Of a DNA stretch of 64,000 bases, positions 46,019-54,921 are shown in pieces. The position numbers and the translations under genes were made by a program. Each line of letters opens with the position of its first letter. Positions within the stretch are counted from its first letter, which is position 1. Source of the DNA: CAVQOB01 sp963714325 (GTDB lineage: Bacteria > Pseudomonadota > Alphaproteobacteria > Rhizobiales > Hyphomicrobiaceae); NCBI GenBank assembly GCA_963714325.1, contig CAVQOB010000010.1, positions 292,715 to 356,714 of the forward strand. Direction: 5' to 3'. The notes beneath the pieces were generated by a model. That model was not told where the DNA came from and did no database searches. It saw nothing but the letters and a program-made list of their open reading frames with translations.

Positions 46019-47005
46019 CTATTCGCTTACCGCAATCTTATTGGTCTCGATCACGACCTTCCAGCGCGCGGCTTCAGCCTTCATCATTGCCGCCAGCTGG
46101 GCTGGGTCGCGGATTTCGACATTGAACCCCAGTGCGCCAACTTGCTTCTGCAAATCCGGATCACTGGCTACTGCGGCGATCGCGTCATGCAGACGCTTGA
46201 CGCGATCTGTCGGCGTTTGGCTTGGCGCCATGAAGGCGTACCAAAGTTTTGAGTCGATCTTAGCCAAACCGAGTTCGGTCATTGTGGGGACGGCTTTGAG
46301 CGTGGCAGCACGCCGGTCGGCGGTCATGCCGAGTAGCACCACATCGGCCAATTCAGCGTAGGCCACCGCATCTGCGATCGACCCGAAGAAGAAATCCACG
46401 CTGCCGCCGAGGATGGCCTGCATCACCTCAGGATTGCCGCGGAAGGGGACGTGGGTCGCGGTTGCACCCAGTTCATTCAGCAAGGATAACGCGGTGAGAT
46501 GGCCGACGGTCCCAACCCCACCAGAGCCAAACAATAAAGTGCCCTTCTGAGCGGCAGCCTTGAACTCTTCGATGGTTTTGATCTTCAGCCCCGCACGAGC
46601 CACGAGAACCAACGGAACCGAGCCGATACCGACGATGGGGCGAAGATCAGTTTCGAGATTGTAGGGCAGCTTTTTGCGTAACAGTGTAACCGCCAGCCCC
46701 GCCGATGGCAGCCCGAGGATCGTGTAGCCATCCGGATCCGCCTTGACGACGGCGTTGGTACCCGTCGTCGTGCTCGCACCGGCACGATACTCAAAGACGA
46801 AGCCTTTTGGCAGCTTCTGCGATGCCCGGTCCGTGAACGCGCGCGCGATGACGTCGCCCGGCCCGCCTGGAGGGTTCGGAATGACAACTTTGATAAGCTG
46901 CGATGGGTACTCCTGAGCAGCAGCGCCTTCAGATGACGCCAATGTCGCGCCAAACGCCGCTATGCATGCGATGGCGATCGTTGGCAGGAAAACTATCCGA
47001 CGCAC
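46019..47005 (-). CDS. Bug-family periplasmic solute receptor (TctC type)
   Basis: The 328-residue receptor has a Sec signal peptide (residues about 1-30, ending GAAAQE). Bug-family motifs follow: VIPNPPGGPGDVIAR, YRAGASTTTGTNAV, FGSGGVGTVGHLTAL and THVPFRGNPEVMQAI. It should bind an organic acid, often through two water-mediated carboxylate contacts. The start is a GTG at 47005. It has no transporter genes directly beside it; TctB/TctA lie 16 kb away in the same cluster. It is in a leftward group with an SDR and an ALDH. Confidence 0.9.
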   Translation of the reverse strand: MRRIVFLPTIAIACIAAFGATLASSEGAAAQEYPSQLIKVVIPNPPGGPGDVIARAFTDRASQKLPKGFVFEYRAGASTTTGTNAVVKADPDGYTILGLPSAGLAVTLLRKKLPYNLETDLRPIVGIGSVPLVLVARAGLKIKTIEEFKAAAQKGTLLFGSGGVGTVGHLTALSLLNELGATATHVPFRGNPEVMQAILGGSVDFFFGSIADAVAYAELADVVLLGMTADRRAATLKAVPTMTELGLAKIDSKLWYAFMAPSQTPTDRVKRLHDAIAAVASDPDLQKQVGALGFNVEIRDPAQLAAMMKAEAARWKVVIETNKIAVSE

Positions 47006-47098
47006 TGATTGAACTCCAACGATTAAAGGTTGCTATGGCATGACGCTCGAAGAGTGGCACTGAGGCAATGCCCCAGCACAACGACCGGGTTAGAAGCC

Positions 47099-47938
47099 TC
47101 AGAACCTCGGCAGCACGATGCTGAGGAACTCGCTCTGCGCCAGCGCCTTGATGGGAACCGGACCCTCGTTCGCCTTGAACTCGAATGCCGCCCGCTCGCC
47201 GTGCTCGCGTCCGCCGGCCGAAACGGCGCCCTTGCTCAAGAATAGCAACTCGATTGACGACTCGGTTCCGCCGGAGAACACGGCTCCTGATTCAAGCCGA
47301 ACCAACGCAATCTTCATGTTGCGCTCTGTGAACGAGCCGAGCCGCTTGACAAACACGCCCTTCTCGCCGGCCGGTATCCAGTCATAAGCAGCGGGATCCA
47401 TGAGGATCACTTCATTGTACCGCGGCTTAGCGTAAGCCGTTTTCTTGCCGGTCGCATACTCGTAGCAGGCCTCGGAACCGTCCTTGTTGTGCTTGCGGCC
47501 ATTCTCGTCAAAGTAGGTGTAGATCCCGTCCTTAAACTCACCCGTCTTCGCCAACGCCGCGTTGGCAGCCTCTCGGCGCGAGACGCTCAAGAAGCCCTGG
47601 CCGCTGGCGCCTCCGAGCTGGCAGACCATCATTTCGAGGCCCTCAGGTCGATCTTGAGGTCCGTAGTGGACGCTCTCCGGGAAGTAGGCGACCGAGCCTT
47701 CAGGCATGACCAGTCCCTTCGAGACTGGATAGGTGCCTTTCAAAACATACCTGATCTGATCAAATGTGTGCCGATGGCGTGGCGTACCCCACCCACCTGC
47801 ACCAGTGCGCCCGACATTGAGGAGGTAATTGTTTGGCGAATCGTCTTCGCCAGTGAGAAGGAATTTCTGCTCCAACACGCCCGTGCGCATGCTGCCAACA
47901 CGACCGCCCTCAGCGGTTCCGGCTTCGCCAACTCTCAT
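47099..47938 (-). CDS. Two-domain cupin protein of unknown function
   Basis: The 279-residue protein has two cupin-like halves. The first has the metal-site-like TPRHRHTFDQIRYVLKGTYPV at about residues 52-72, followed by EGSVAYFPESVHYGPQ. The second half (about 165-275) has an ALVRLESGAVF...ELLFLSKGAVSAGG barrel but lacks an obvious histidine set. Bicupins include dioxygenases, oxalate-handling enzymes and sugar isomerases. Here it leads the leftward Bug/SDR/ALDH group and is divergent from the aldolase gene, so a catabolic step is plausible. No reaction is assigned. Confidence 0.75.
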   Translation of the reverse strand: MRVGEAGTAEGGRVGSMRTGVLEQKFLLTGEDDSPNNYLLNVGRTGAGGWGTPRHRHTFDQIRYVLKGTYPVSKGLVMPEGSVAYFPESVHYGPQDRPEGLEMMVCQLGGASGQGFLSVSRREAANAALAKTGEFKDGIYTYFDENGRKHNKDGSEACYEYATGKKTAYAKPRYNEVILMDPAAYDWIPAGEKGVFVKRLGSFTERNMKIALVRLESGAVFSGGTESSIELLFLSKGAVSAGGREHGERAAFEFKANEGPVPIKALAQSEFLSIVLPRF

Positions 47939-48032
47939 GATGTCCTCTTTCGCGCGAATTGTGACGTCTGAAGGATGATGAGAGCAGTCTATCCGAACCT
48001 TGCAAACGGCAACACGCCGACGGCCTCCACGC

Positions 48033-48049
48033 TATAACAAGGATTTATA
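48033..48049. promoter_or_regulatory. Putative operator TATAA-N7-TTATA (copy 1)
   Basis: The dyad TATAA-CAAGGAT-TTATA lies in the divergent gap between the cupin gene (leftward) and the aldolase gene (rightward). It contains T-N11-A, the LysR-type consensus. The same dyad with the same 7-base spacer occurs at 60180 and 61626. The local LysR gene at 49963 is the obvious candidate to bind it. Confidence 0.6.
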
Positions 48050-48142
48050 TCCGGCGGCAGGCGCGCGTACGGCATGGTTGATCTCCAACGAATGCGCACC
48101 GCATGTTGGGCTTGCACGTCCCTCAGGCTAGGAAGAGACGAG

Positions 48143-48931
48143 ATGACCGTTCCAGTTGACACGCTTCAGAATGCAGTCAAGGCAAAGCTCACCCGCAACG
48201 AAGTGGCGTTGTCCATGATCGTGCGGCTGGTGCGTGGCATCGAGATCGCAAGCCTTGCGCGGACCGCCGGTCTCGATTCGATCTATATCGACCTCGAACA
48301 CAATAGCTTCTCGATTGATTCGACATCTCAAATCTGCATGGCCTGCTTGGCAACAGGCGTTACCCCTTTCGTGCGCGTGCCGGGCATTGACCCGCATCTT
48401 ATTGCGCGCGTTCTCGACGGTGGGGCGCTTGGCATCATCGTTCCTGGTGTCGAGTCAAAAGCCGATGCCGTAGCAATCGTCCAGGCCGCGAAGTACCCGC
48501 CGCTCGGGGGCCGATCCTATGCGTCGGCTCAGCCGCATTTCCAGTTTCGCTCGCTCCCCGCAAAAGATGCGATCAAGACGCTGAACAGCATGACGACGGT
48601 TGTAGCCATGATCGAATCAGCGGCTGCGGTCGAGGCTGCTGCCGACATCGCCTCAGTCGATGGGATCGACATTCTGTTCGTTGGCAGCAACGATCTGAGC
48701 AATGCCCTCGGCATTCCCGGGCAACTCGATCATCCGAAGGTCCGCGAGGCCTTCGCGCAGGTATGGGACGCCTGCCGCAAGCACGGAAAGCATTTGGGGC
48801 TCGGCGGCCTCGGCTCCAAGCCGGAATTTACAAAGGAACTGGTCGCAATGGGCGCACGCTACGTCTCGATCGGCTCGGACCTGACATTCTTGCTCAACGG
48901 CGCCTCCGACAAAGTCAGGCAGTACCGATGA
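48143..48931 (+). CDS. HpcH/HpaI aldolase / citrate lyase family protein
   Basis: The 262-residue TIM-barrel enzyme belongs to the metal-dependent class II HpcH/HpaI aldolases, which split hydroxy-oxo acids into pyruvate (or a similar keto acid) and an aldehyde. Visible motifs are DSIYIDLEHNSFS, FVRVPGIDPHL, GIIVPGVES, the metal ligand Glu in VVAMIESAAAVEA and Asp in FVGSNDLSNALG. The ATG at 48143 has AGGAAGAGAC upstream. The stop overlaps the next gene's start (ATGA), so the two are translationally coupled. An aldehyde product would suit the ALDHs of this cluster. Confidence 0.9.
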   Translation: MTVPVDTLQNAVKAKLTRNEVALSMIVRLVRGIEIASLARTAGLDSIYIDLEHNSFSIDSTSQICMACLATGVTPFVRVPGIDPHLIARVLDGGALGIIVPGVESKADAVAIVQAAKYPPLGGRSYASAQPHFQFRSLPAKDAIKTLNSMTTVVAMIESAAAVEAAADIASVDGIDILFVGSNDLSNALGIPGQLDHPKVREAFAQVWDACRKHGKHLGLGGLGSKPEFTKELVAMGARYVSIGSDLTFLLNGASDKVRQYR

Positions 48932-49872
48932 CCAATCTCAGTCCGTCCAAAGCAGGCGCACCGGTCATCTCGTTTCCGCGGTTTGAGGGCCAGAGCTACC
49001 CGCGTCTGGATGCCGAGAGCTTGGTGCGCATCGTTGCCGATCCGGATGCACTCTTGAAGTTGCTGCCGGCGGAACTCGCGCACGTTCGTGTTCTGATGAC
49101 CAGCGCGACACGCGGATGTAGTGCCGCCATGGCCCGTGCGATGCCAAACCTGGGCCTAGTCGTGTCGCAAGGCGTCGGGCAGGAGCGTGTGGATCTGCCG
49201 TTTCTGGCCGAGCGCGGGATCAGAGTCCGATCAGTCGGCGAGGCACTGACCGAAGATGTCGCCGATATCGCGATGGCACTTCTTCAGATGACGTGCCGCA
49301 GTCTCGTGCGCGCAGACGCCTTTGCTCGAAGCGGCGAGTGGCAACGCAAGCGGTTTGATCCGCCGGGCGAGAGCCTCGTCGGCAAAACCATCGGCATCGG
49401 CGGGCTCAGTGGGCGGATCGGACAGGCGATCGCGAGGCGTGCAGTCGCCTCGCGTATGGTCGTGGCTGGCCTTCGAAGGCCGTCGAACGAAGCATTGGGC
49501 GTGCCGCTTTATGAGGATTGGCGCGCGCTGGCTGAGGCTTGCGATGTGCTGGTGCTCGCTGTTCCCGGCATGCCCACCACCCGGCACGTCATCGGCGCAC
49601 CCGAATTGACCGCGCTTGGGCCGAAGGGGTTCCTGATCAACGTCGGCCGCGGCGACGCCGTCGATACGGCTGCATTGATCGATGCTCTTGAGCAAAACGT
49701 GATTGCGGGCGCCGGTCTCGACGTTCTCGAAGGCGAACCGGTGGTTCCACCACGCCTTGCTGCGCTCCCGAACGTCACGTTGTCGCCGCACATCGCCGGT
49801 GCCACATGGGGCGCCAGGGCCAGGGGCGCGAAGATTGCTGAAGACGAGGTGCTGGCGTTCCTCGGCCGTTGA
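48928..49872 (+). CDS. D-isomer 2-hydroxyacid dehydrogenase with altered cofactor loop
   Basis: The 314-residue protein is coupled to the aldolase by an ATGA overlap. Catalytic residues are intact: Arg in NVGRGDAVDT, Glu in LEGEPVVPP and His in LSPHIAGATWG. The Rossmann loop is unusual, GIGGLSGRIGQAIA, with one residue more than the normal GxGxxG (compare GIVGLGRIG), so strict GxGxxG is absent. It may use NAD(P) in an altered way. A role in reducing the keto acid released by the aldolase, or preparing its substrate, is inferred from the coupling. Confidence 0.86.
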   Translation: MTNLSPSKAGAPVISFPRFEGQSYPRLDAESLVRIVADPDALLKLLPAELAHVRVLMTSATRGCSAAMARAMPNLGLVVSQGVGQERVDLPFLAERGIRVRSVGEALTEDVADIAMALLQMTCRSLVRADAFARSGEWQRKRFDPPGESLVGKTIGIGGLSGRIGQAIARRAVASRMVVAGLRRPSNEALGVPLYEDWRALAEACDVLVLAVPGMPTTRHVIGAPELTALGPKGFLINVGRGDAVDTAALIDALEQNVIAGAGLDVLEGEPVVPPRLAALPNVTLSPHIAGATWGARARGAKIAEDEVLAFLGR

Positions 49873-49962
49873 TGCGATCCTCACGAACCACTCAGCGATG
49901 ACATCGGCCACGTGGGCATCGTCACGCGCTGAGACGGACACGCAACATGCAGGCGGCGCACT

Positions 49963-50895
49963 TTGGACCCCAGAAAACTCCTGTATTTCGTCTCGATCGT
50001 CGAGCAAGGCAGCTTGAAGAAAGCGGCTGGGACACTGAACCTTTCGCAACCTGCATTGTCCACCTCGATGGATCGCCTGGAAACGTCGCTTGGGATCAAG
50101 CTCCTGGAGCGCAACGCGAAAGGTGCCACACCGACGCCGATGGGAGAGTTGATCTTCTCACACGCGCGGCTGATCAAGGACGAAATTGAACTCGCGCGCA
50201 ACCAAGTCCAGACGCGGGGCCAGAAGGCGAATGGCGTCCTCACCATCGGTGTTCTGCCGAGCCTCGCAAGCAATGTCGTGCCGCTGGCGCTCACACGGTG
50301 GCGTGCCGAGTATCCGACATTGCGTGTCCGTATCGTGGAGAAGGTGCAGATCGAATTGTTGATTGGCCTCTTGCGCGGCGATCTCGATCTGTTCATCGGC
50401 ATGACCGAATACTACGACATTCTCGAGGGCCTGAAACAGCGCGTCATTTTTCGCGATCGCCAACGCGTGTTTGCGAGGCCGCGGCATCCGGTGTTCAACA
50501 TGCAGGACGTCACATGGCGTGACATCGTGCAATTTCCCTGGGTATGTCCGATGGTGGGTAGCCAACGGACGGTCCTGGAGTCTCTCCTTCAGTCCCAGCA
50601 GATCGCGATGCCGCGTCAGATCATCGAAGGCGGCTCGGTGCAGTTCGTCAAAACGCTCGTGTCGAGTAGCGATCATCTTGCGATTCTTCCCTCGCACACC
50701 ATCAGCGAGGACGTAAAGGACGGCAAGCTCAGATTCCTTCCTCTGACCTCACAAATGCTCAGTCGCAACATCGCCGTCTTTCATCGGCTCGACAAGCATC
50801 TCGGCAAGTCGAGCCATGATCTCATCGCTTATGTCGAAGCTGTCGGTCTGCGCCTGTGCCGGGAGCCGCGCGCGGCAGTCCGGGCCAAGCCTTAG
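49963..50895 (+). CDS. LysR-type transcriptional regulator
   Basis: The 310-residue regulator has an N-terminal winged helix-turn-helix (residues about 5-62, GSLKKAAGTLNLSQPALSTSM) and a C-terminal two-lobed effector domain (from about 92, GVLTIGVLPSLAS). The start is the TTG at 49963 with GGCGG upstream; no ATG is suitably placed. It follows the 2-hydroxyacid dehydrogenase and is convergent with the leftward catabolic operon. It is the only regulator in the cluster and the likely reader of the TATAA-N7-TTATA sites. The inducer is unknown. Confidence 0.92.
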   Translation: MDPRKLLYFVSIVEQGSLKKAAGTLNLSQPALSTSMDRLETSLGIKLLERNAKGATPTPMGELIFSHARLIKDEIELARNQVQTRGQKANGVLTIGVLPSLASNVVPLALTRWRAEYPTLRVRIVEKVQIELLIGLLRGDLDLFIGMTEYYDILEGLKQRVIFRDRQRVFARPRHPVFNMQDVTWRDIVQFPWVCPMVGSQRTVLESLLQSQQIAMPRQIIEGGSVQFVKTLVSSSDHLAILPSHTISEDVKDGKLRFLPLTSQMLSRNIAVFHRLDKHLGKSSHDLIAYVEAVGLRLCREPRAAVRAKP

Positions 50896-50929
50896 AGGAC
50901 AACAGCTCTTGGAGAAAGGTCTTGCCCGC

Positions 50930-51349
50930 TTACTTGTCGTGTTCGATCCTCACTCTGACCGATCCAGGGCGATCGAAGATCGAGACATCGCCGGTCACGC
51001 GACCAAGGATGATGATCCCGGGTCTCGGCACCTGGCCGGCACGATAGTAGATGACGAAGTGATCTGAGTTCCATAGCCCGAGTGTGCCGATGGAGAAATC
51101 GAGCTGACGCCCGACTTCAGGCAGAGGCGACGGCAGGTTTCCGGTCTTTTCCTGCCGCTGATGATCGCGCATCTCGATCGTCAAGGGCAACATTGCAAGC
51201 AACGACTTGGTTGCCGCAGTGTCGGACAGCTCGGCACTGACCGTTCCCCAATCCGATGAAATCCGAATCCTCTCCTGTGCCATGGCAGGCCCAATCATTG
51301 CGAGTGTGAGTAACACCGTGGTGACGAACCTGAATCTTTTCCGCATCAC
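50930..51349 (-). CDS. Secreted cyclophilin-like fold protein
   Basis: The 139-residue protein has a signal peptide ending AMA-QE near residue 25. A domain like the bacterial cyclophilin-like fold family follows (RIRISSDWGTVSAELSDTAAT, MLPLTIEMRDHQRQEK, LGLWNSDHFVIYYR, PGIIILGRVTGDV). Such proteins are not known to be prolyl isomerases; some are thought to bind small molecules. It is the last gene of the leftward operon, 12 bases past the ALDH. A periplasmic role linked to substrate handling is a guess. Confidence 0.75.
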   Translation of the reverse strand: MMRKRFRFVTTVLLTLAMIGPAMAQERIRISSDWGTVSAELSDTAATKSLLAMLPLTIEMRDHQRQEKTGNLPSPLPEVGRQLDFSIGTLGLWNSDHFVIYYRAGQVPRPGIIILGRVTGDVSIFDRPGSVRVRIEHDK

Positions 51350-51361
51350 CCGAACTCCTGC

Positions 51362-52846
51362 TTAGCGCATGACGAACACATTTGCCGGTGCCCGCGTAGC
51401 CGTTGGAATGAAGACGCTCTTTGTCTCAAGATAGGCGTCAATCGCTTCGATCCCATTTTCGCGACCTATCCCTGAGCGTTTCATACCGCCAATGGGGACC
51501 ATGTAGCTGTAAGTCCGGTAGGTGTTGATCCAGACAGTGCCGACTTTCAGTTCCTTTGACATGCGCAGTGCGCGCGATATGTCGCTGGTCCAAACGCCAG
51601 CGACCAATCCATAGGCTGAATCGTTTGCAATGCGCACCGCCTCGGCTTCATCATTGAATGCAATGACCGACAAGACGGGCCCGAACACTTCTTCCCGCGC
51701 AATCCGCATGGCAGGTGTCACTTCGGCGAAGATCGTCGGTTCGATGAATTGCCCCGCGCCGAGCCCTGAGCCGCCGGCCGGCTTGCCGCCCAGGATGCAA
51801 CGTGCCCCATCGGCCTTTGCGATCTCAATGTACCGAAGAACCTTCTCAAACTGCGGTGCCGTGGCGATCGGACCTACATTCGTCGTGGGATCCATCGGAT
51901 CGCCCAACTTGATACGACGAGCGATCGCGACGAGGCTCTCGACAAACCTGTCACGAATTGAAGCTTGGACCAGAAGGCGCGACCCGGCCGTGCACATTTG
52001 GCCGGCCGCGCCGAAGATCCCCGAGACCACACCTGCAGCTGCAAGCTCGAGATCGGCATCTTCAAACACGATGTTTGGCGACTTTCCACCAAGTTCGAGT
52101 GCCACGCGCTTCATGCCGAGCGCCGCAGACGCATAGATTTTGGCACCCGTCTCGTCTGAACCCGTGAAGGAAACCATTGTGACGTCCGGATGCGCGACGA
52201 GAGCCGCCCCGGCTTCTTGCCCGAGCCCCGTGACGACGTTGAACACACCGTCCGGCACGCCAGCCTCTTTGAACAATTTGGCGAATTCGAGCGTGCTGAC
52301 GGATGCGAATTCAGACGGCTTAACAACCACGGCGCACCCGGCGGCGAGCGCTGGCGCGCATTTCGACGCAACAAAAGCAAGGGGCGAATTCCACGCCGTC
52401 AGTGCCGCCACAACGCCGATTGGCTCACGAGTCGTGAAAGCGACCATATCGGGCTTTTCCAGCGGGATCGTGCTGCCTTGGATCTTGTCCGCTAAACCGG
52501 CATAATAGTGCCAATAGTCGACGAGGCCGTTGAGCTGCCCCTGCATCTCCGCAAGGAGTTTGCCGTTGTCGCGAACCTCGATCTCGGCGAGGCGTTGTTT
52601 ATTCTCAGCGATCAAGTCTGCGAGCCGACGAAGGACTGAGCCACGTTTGGACGCAGAAAACTGGCTCCACGGGCCGGTCGTCATAGCGGTCTTGGCAGCG
52701 GCCACCGCTACCGCCACGTCGTCCACTCCGCCCCGCGCGATCTTCGCCCACGCCGTTCCTGAGAACGGGTCAACGGTGTCGATCCACTGGCCACCGGCCG
52801 GGTCGACAAAGGCGCCATTAATGTAGTGGCCGAAACTCTGCGTCAT
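51362..52846 (-). CDS. NAD(P)-dependent aldehyde dehydrogenase
   Basis: The enzyme is a full-length, 494-residue ALDH. The oxyanion Asn is in LTAWNSPLAF, the general base in ALELGGKSPN and the nucleophile Cys in AAGQMCTAGSR at about residue 293. The coenzyme-site Glu-Phe is in REEVFGPVLSV. The start is the ATG at 52846. It sits in a leftward operon after SDR and YciI-like genes, suiting oxidation of an aldehyde formed upstream. It is a second, clearly different ALDH from the one at 43717-45151. The precise aldehyde is not deducible. Confidence 0.94.
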   Translation of the reverse strand: MTQSFGHYINGAFVDPAGGQWIDTVDPFSGTAWAKIARGGVDDVAVAVAAAKTAMTTGPWSQFSASKRGSVLRRLADLIAENKQRLAEIEVRDNGKLLAEMQGQLNGLVDYWHYYAGLADKIQGSTIPLEKPDMVAFTTREPIGVVAALTAWNSPLAFVASKCAPALAAGCAVVVKPSEFASVSTLEFAKLFKEAGVPDGVFNVVTGLGQEAGAALVAHPDVTMVSFTGSDETGAKIYASAALGMKRVALELGGKSPNIVFEDADLELAAAGVVSGIFGAAGQMCTAGSRLLVQASIRDRFVESLVAIARRIKLGDPMDPTTNVGPIATAPQFEKVLRYIEIAKADGARCILGGKPAGGSGLGAGQFIEPTIFAEVTPAMRIAREEVFGPVLSVIAFNDEAEAVRIANDSAYGLVAGVWTSDISRALRMSKELKVGTVWINTYRTYSYMVPIGGMKRSGIGRENGIEAIDAYLETKSVFIPTATRAPANVFVMR

Positions 52847-52918
52847 CTCTGCTCCTAGTCATTAGCTTGCACGTGAAGCGCCATTCGTTTCGGGGCTCTA
52901 GCCCTGAAACGGAATTGG

Positions 52919-53215
52919 TCAACCGACGCGCTTGTGGTCGAAGATGAACTTCTTCCAACGATGCACGGTATACGTGCTGAACATGCGATGGCGAAAGAAG
53001 GGATCGTTTTCGATGTAGTCGATGGCCTCTTGCCGGACCTCAGTGTTCAATATGATCAAGCCGCCATTGGGAAAATCATCACCTTCAGGAAATAGGCCGC
53101 CACTCGCGATGATGCGATGAGCATTTTTGTTCACGTATTCGAGATGCTCAGGGCGATGCAGCTTTTTCCGCTCCATGACACCCGGGTCGTCGGTAAAGGT
53201 GATGATATAAGGCAT
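52919..53215 (-). CDS. YciI-like protein
   Basis: The 98-residue protein has the alpha-beta dimeric-barrel fold of YciI: the MPYIITFTDDPG first strand, KLHRPEHLEYVNKNAHRIIASGG, then the VRQEAIDYIENDPFFRHRMFSTYTV helix-strand. YciI relatives include enzymes of chloroaromatic breakdown that use the conserved His/Asp pair (compare muconolactone isomerase-like proteins). The ATG at 53215 has AGAGGA eight bases upstream. Operon position between SDR and ALDH genes suggests a small isomerase or dehalogenase-like step, which is unproven. Confidence 0.82.
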   Translation of the reverse strand: MPYIITFTDDPGVMERKKLHRPEHLEYVNKNAHRIIASGGLFPEGDDFPNGGLIILNTEVRQEAIDYIENDPFFRHRMFSTYTVHRWKKFIFDHKRVG

Positions 53216-53281
53216 TTGCGTGATCCTCTTGGTTGGCTTCAATGATTGTGCGTTTGACGTGGCGCATTCGCGTCGATGGCG

Positions 53282-54044
53282 TCAAAGACAAGCGGTCTGT
53301 CCACCATCGACGGACACGACCGCTCCGGTCATGAAGCTAGCGTCGTCCGTCAGCAGGAACACGATCACCGCCGCAATTTCTTCAGGCTCGCCGACGCGGC
53401 CGATCGGATGCGCGGCCTTGATCCGCTCGATGGCGGCCGCATCCTGCATCATGTAGGCTGTGAATGGGGTCCGGGTCATTCCCGGCGCTACGGCATTCAC
53501 GCGAATGCCGAACGGCCCAAGCTCCGGCGACATCGACTTCGTAATTCCGGATACAGCGAATTTCGAGGCGACATAGGGCACGCGATTGGGAACTCCCATC
53601 ACACCGGCGCCGGACGAAATATTGACGATTGCCCGCGATCCCGTGTCGTCCTTCACTGCCCGGGCATAGGCTTGACACATGTTGATCGTGCCAGCGAGGT
53701 TCACCGCTAGGACTTGCTCCATCGTCGCAGGGTTCGACATCGAAGACGTTGCCGACGCCCTTGATGCCGGCACAATTAATCAAACCGGTCAGCGATCCGA
53801 GCCGTTGTCGCGCGGAAGCCATGAACGCGATGGCTGCATCGCGATTGCTAACGTCCAGAACCGTGCCTTCGATCCGCGAGTGACCGCCGAGCGCCGCAAC
53901 GATCTTACCCACGCTCTCTCGATCCACATCGAGCGCAAGCACGGTCGCGCCCTCGTCGAACAGGCGACGCACGCATGCAGCTCCAATTCCACTGCCCGCG
54001 CCGGTGACCACGACATTCTTGCCTTCGAAACGCTTCATCGACAT
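53282..54044 (-). pseudogene. Short-chain dehydrogenase/reductase (one frameshift)
   Basis: The frame from 54044 carries TGAGSGIGAACVRRL and LINCAGIKGVGNVFDVE, then shifts at the GGG run 53731-53733 (CCC on the coding strand). Removing one base gives EPATMEQVLAVNLAGT and continues with the catalytic Ser in VNISSGAGV and Tyr/Lys in PYVASKFA, ending MTGAVVSVDGGQ. The repaired length is 253 residues, normal for an SDR. No other lesion is seen, so a homopolymer sequencing error is likely. It lies 80 bases downstream of another SDR gene. Confidence 0.85.
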
Positions 54045-54124
54045 CATCTCTTTCCGAAAACGCGACCTGAGCTGCAGACAAGTCGCTGGGGCGCTTTTGC
54101 CGTCACCATCGACTGCATTGAAAT

Positions 54125-54874
54125 TCAATGGAACGTACGCCCGCCATCGACTGCCAGTGTGGCGCCGGTCACGTATGACGCCTCGGAACTGGTGAGGTAC
54201 AGCAGTGCATTTGCGATCTCTGTTGGATCAGCTAACCGTTTCATGGCGTAGTTCCCGACATTCTGCCGAAAACCATCGGCCATCGGCGTATCGACCATCC
54301 CCGGACAGATGCAGTTCACGCGAATATCGGGGGCCAATTCTGCCGCCAGCGCCCGAGTGAGCGTTATCACACCGCCCTTGGACGCGGCATACGCTGTGAT
54401 CCCCGGAGCGTTCGGAAGGATGCCCGCGCCGGATGCGATATTGGTAATCGTCGAGCCGGCCGCCCGCTTTAGGTAAGGAACGCAGGCCCTCGCAACGAGG
54501 AACGTTCCCGTTAGGTTGACCTCGATCGTCTTACGCCAGGTAGCGACGGGGACGTCGAGCAACAGTCCGGTCGGCATGATCCCGGCCGCGTTGATCACAC
54601 CATCAATGCCCCCAAACTTATCCGCCGCTGCATCGATCACTGTTTGGATCGCCGTCTCATCTGTGACGTCGACTGCGAAAACGGCACCGCGTCCCTCGCC
54701 GAGCGTGCTCTGCAGACCATCGCCATTCTGATCCAGCAGAATGACGGTTGCGGCTTCGGACATAAAACGGCGCGCGGTCGCCTTGCCAATGCCCGACGCG
54801 GCGCCTGTAATCACGATCCGCCGGCCGGCGAGGCGGCCAGGACTTTCTGCATGGGTTGACGATGTGTTGCTCAT
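54125..54874 (-). CDS. Short-chain dehydrogenase/reductase
   Basis: The 249-residue classical SDR has cofactor motif TGAASGIGKATARR at about residue 22, adenine-site Asp in VDVTDE, then GVINAAGIMP. The catalytic Ser is in TNIASGAGI and Tyr-x-x-x-Lys in TAYAASKGG. The ATG at 54874 is preferred over an in-frame upstream codon. It follows livF by 47 bases in the leftward operon and precedes a second SDR, so two successive alcohol/ketone conversions on the imported compound are plausible. Substrate unknown. Confidence 0.91.
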   Translation of the reverse strand: MSNTSSTHAESPGRLAGRRIVITGAASGIGKATARRFMSEAATVILLDQNGDGLQSTLGEGRGAVFAVDVTDETAIQTVIDAAADKFGGIDGVINAAGIMPTGLLLDVPVATWRKTIEVNLTGTFLVARACVPYLKRAAGSTITNIASGAGILPNAPGITAYAASKGGVITLTRALAAELAPDIRVNCICPGMVDTPMADGFRQNVGNYAMKRLADPTEIANALLYLTSSEASYVTGATLAVDGGRTFH

Positions 54875-54921
54875 GGATGAACCCGGGCGACGTCGCTTCA
54901 GAATAGAGTGCTCAGTTAACC

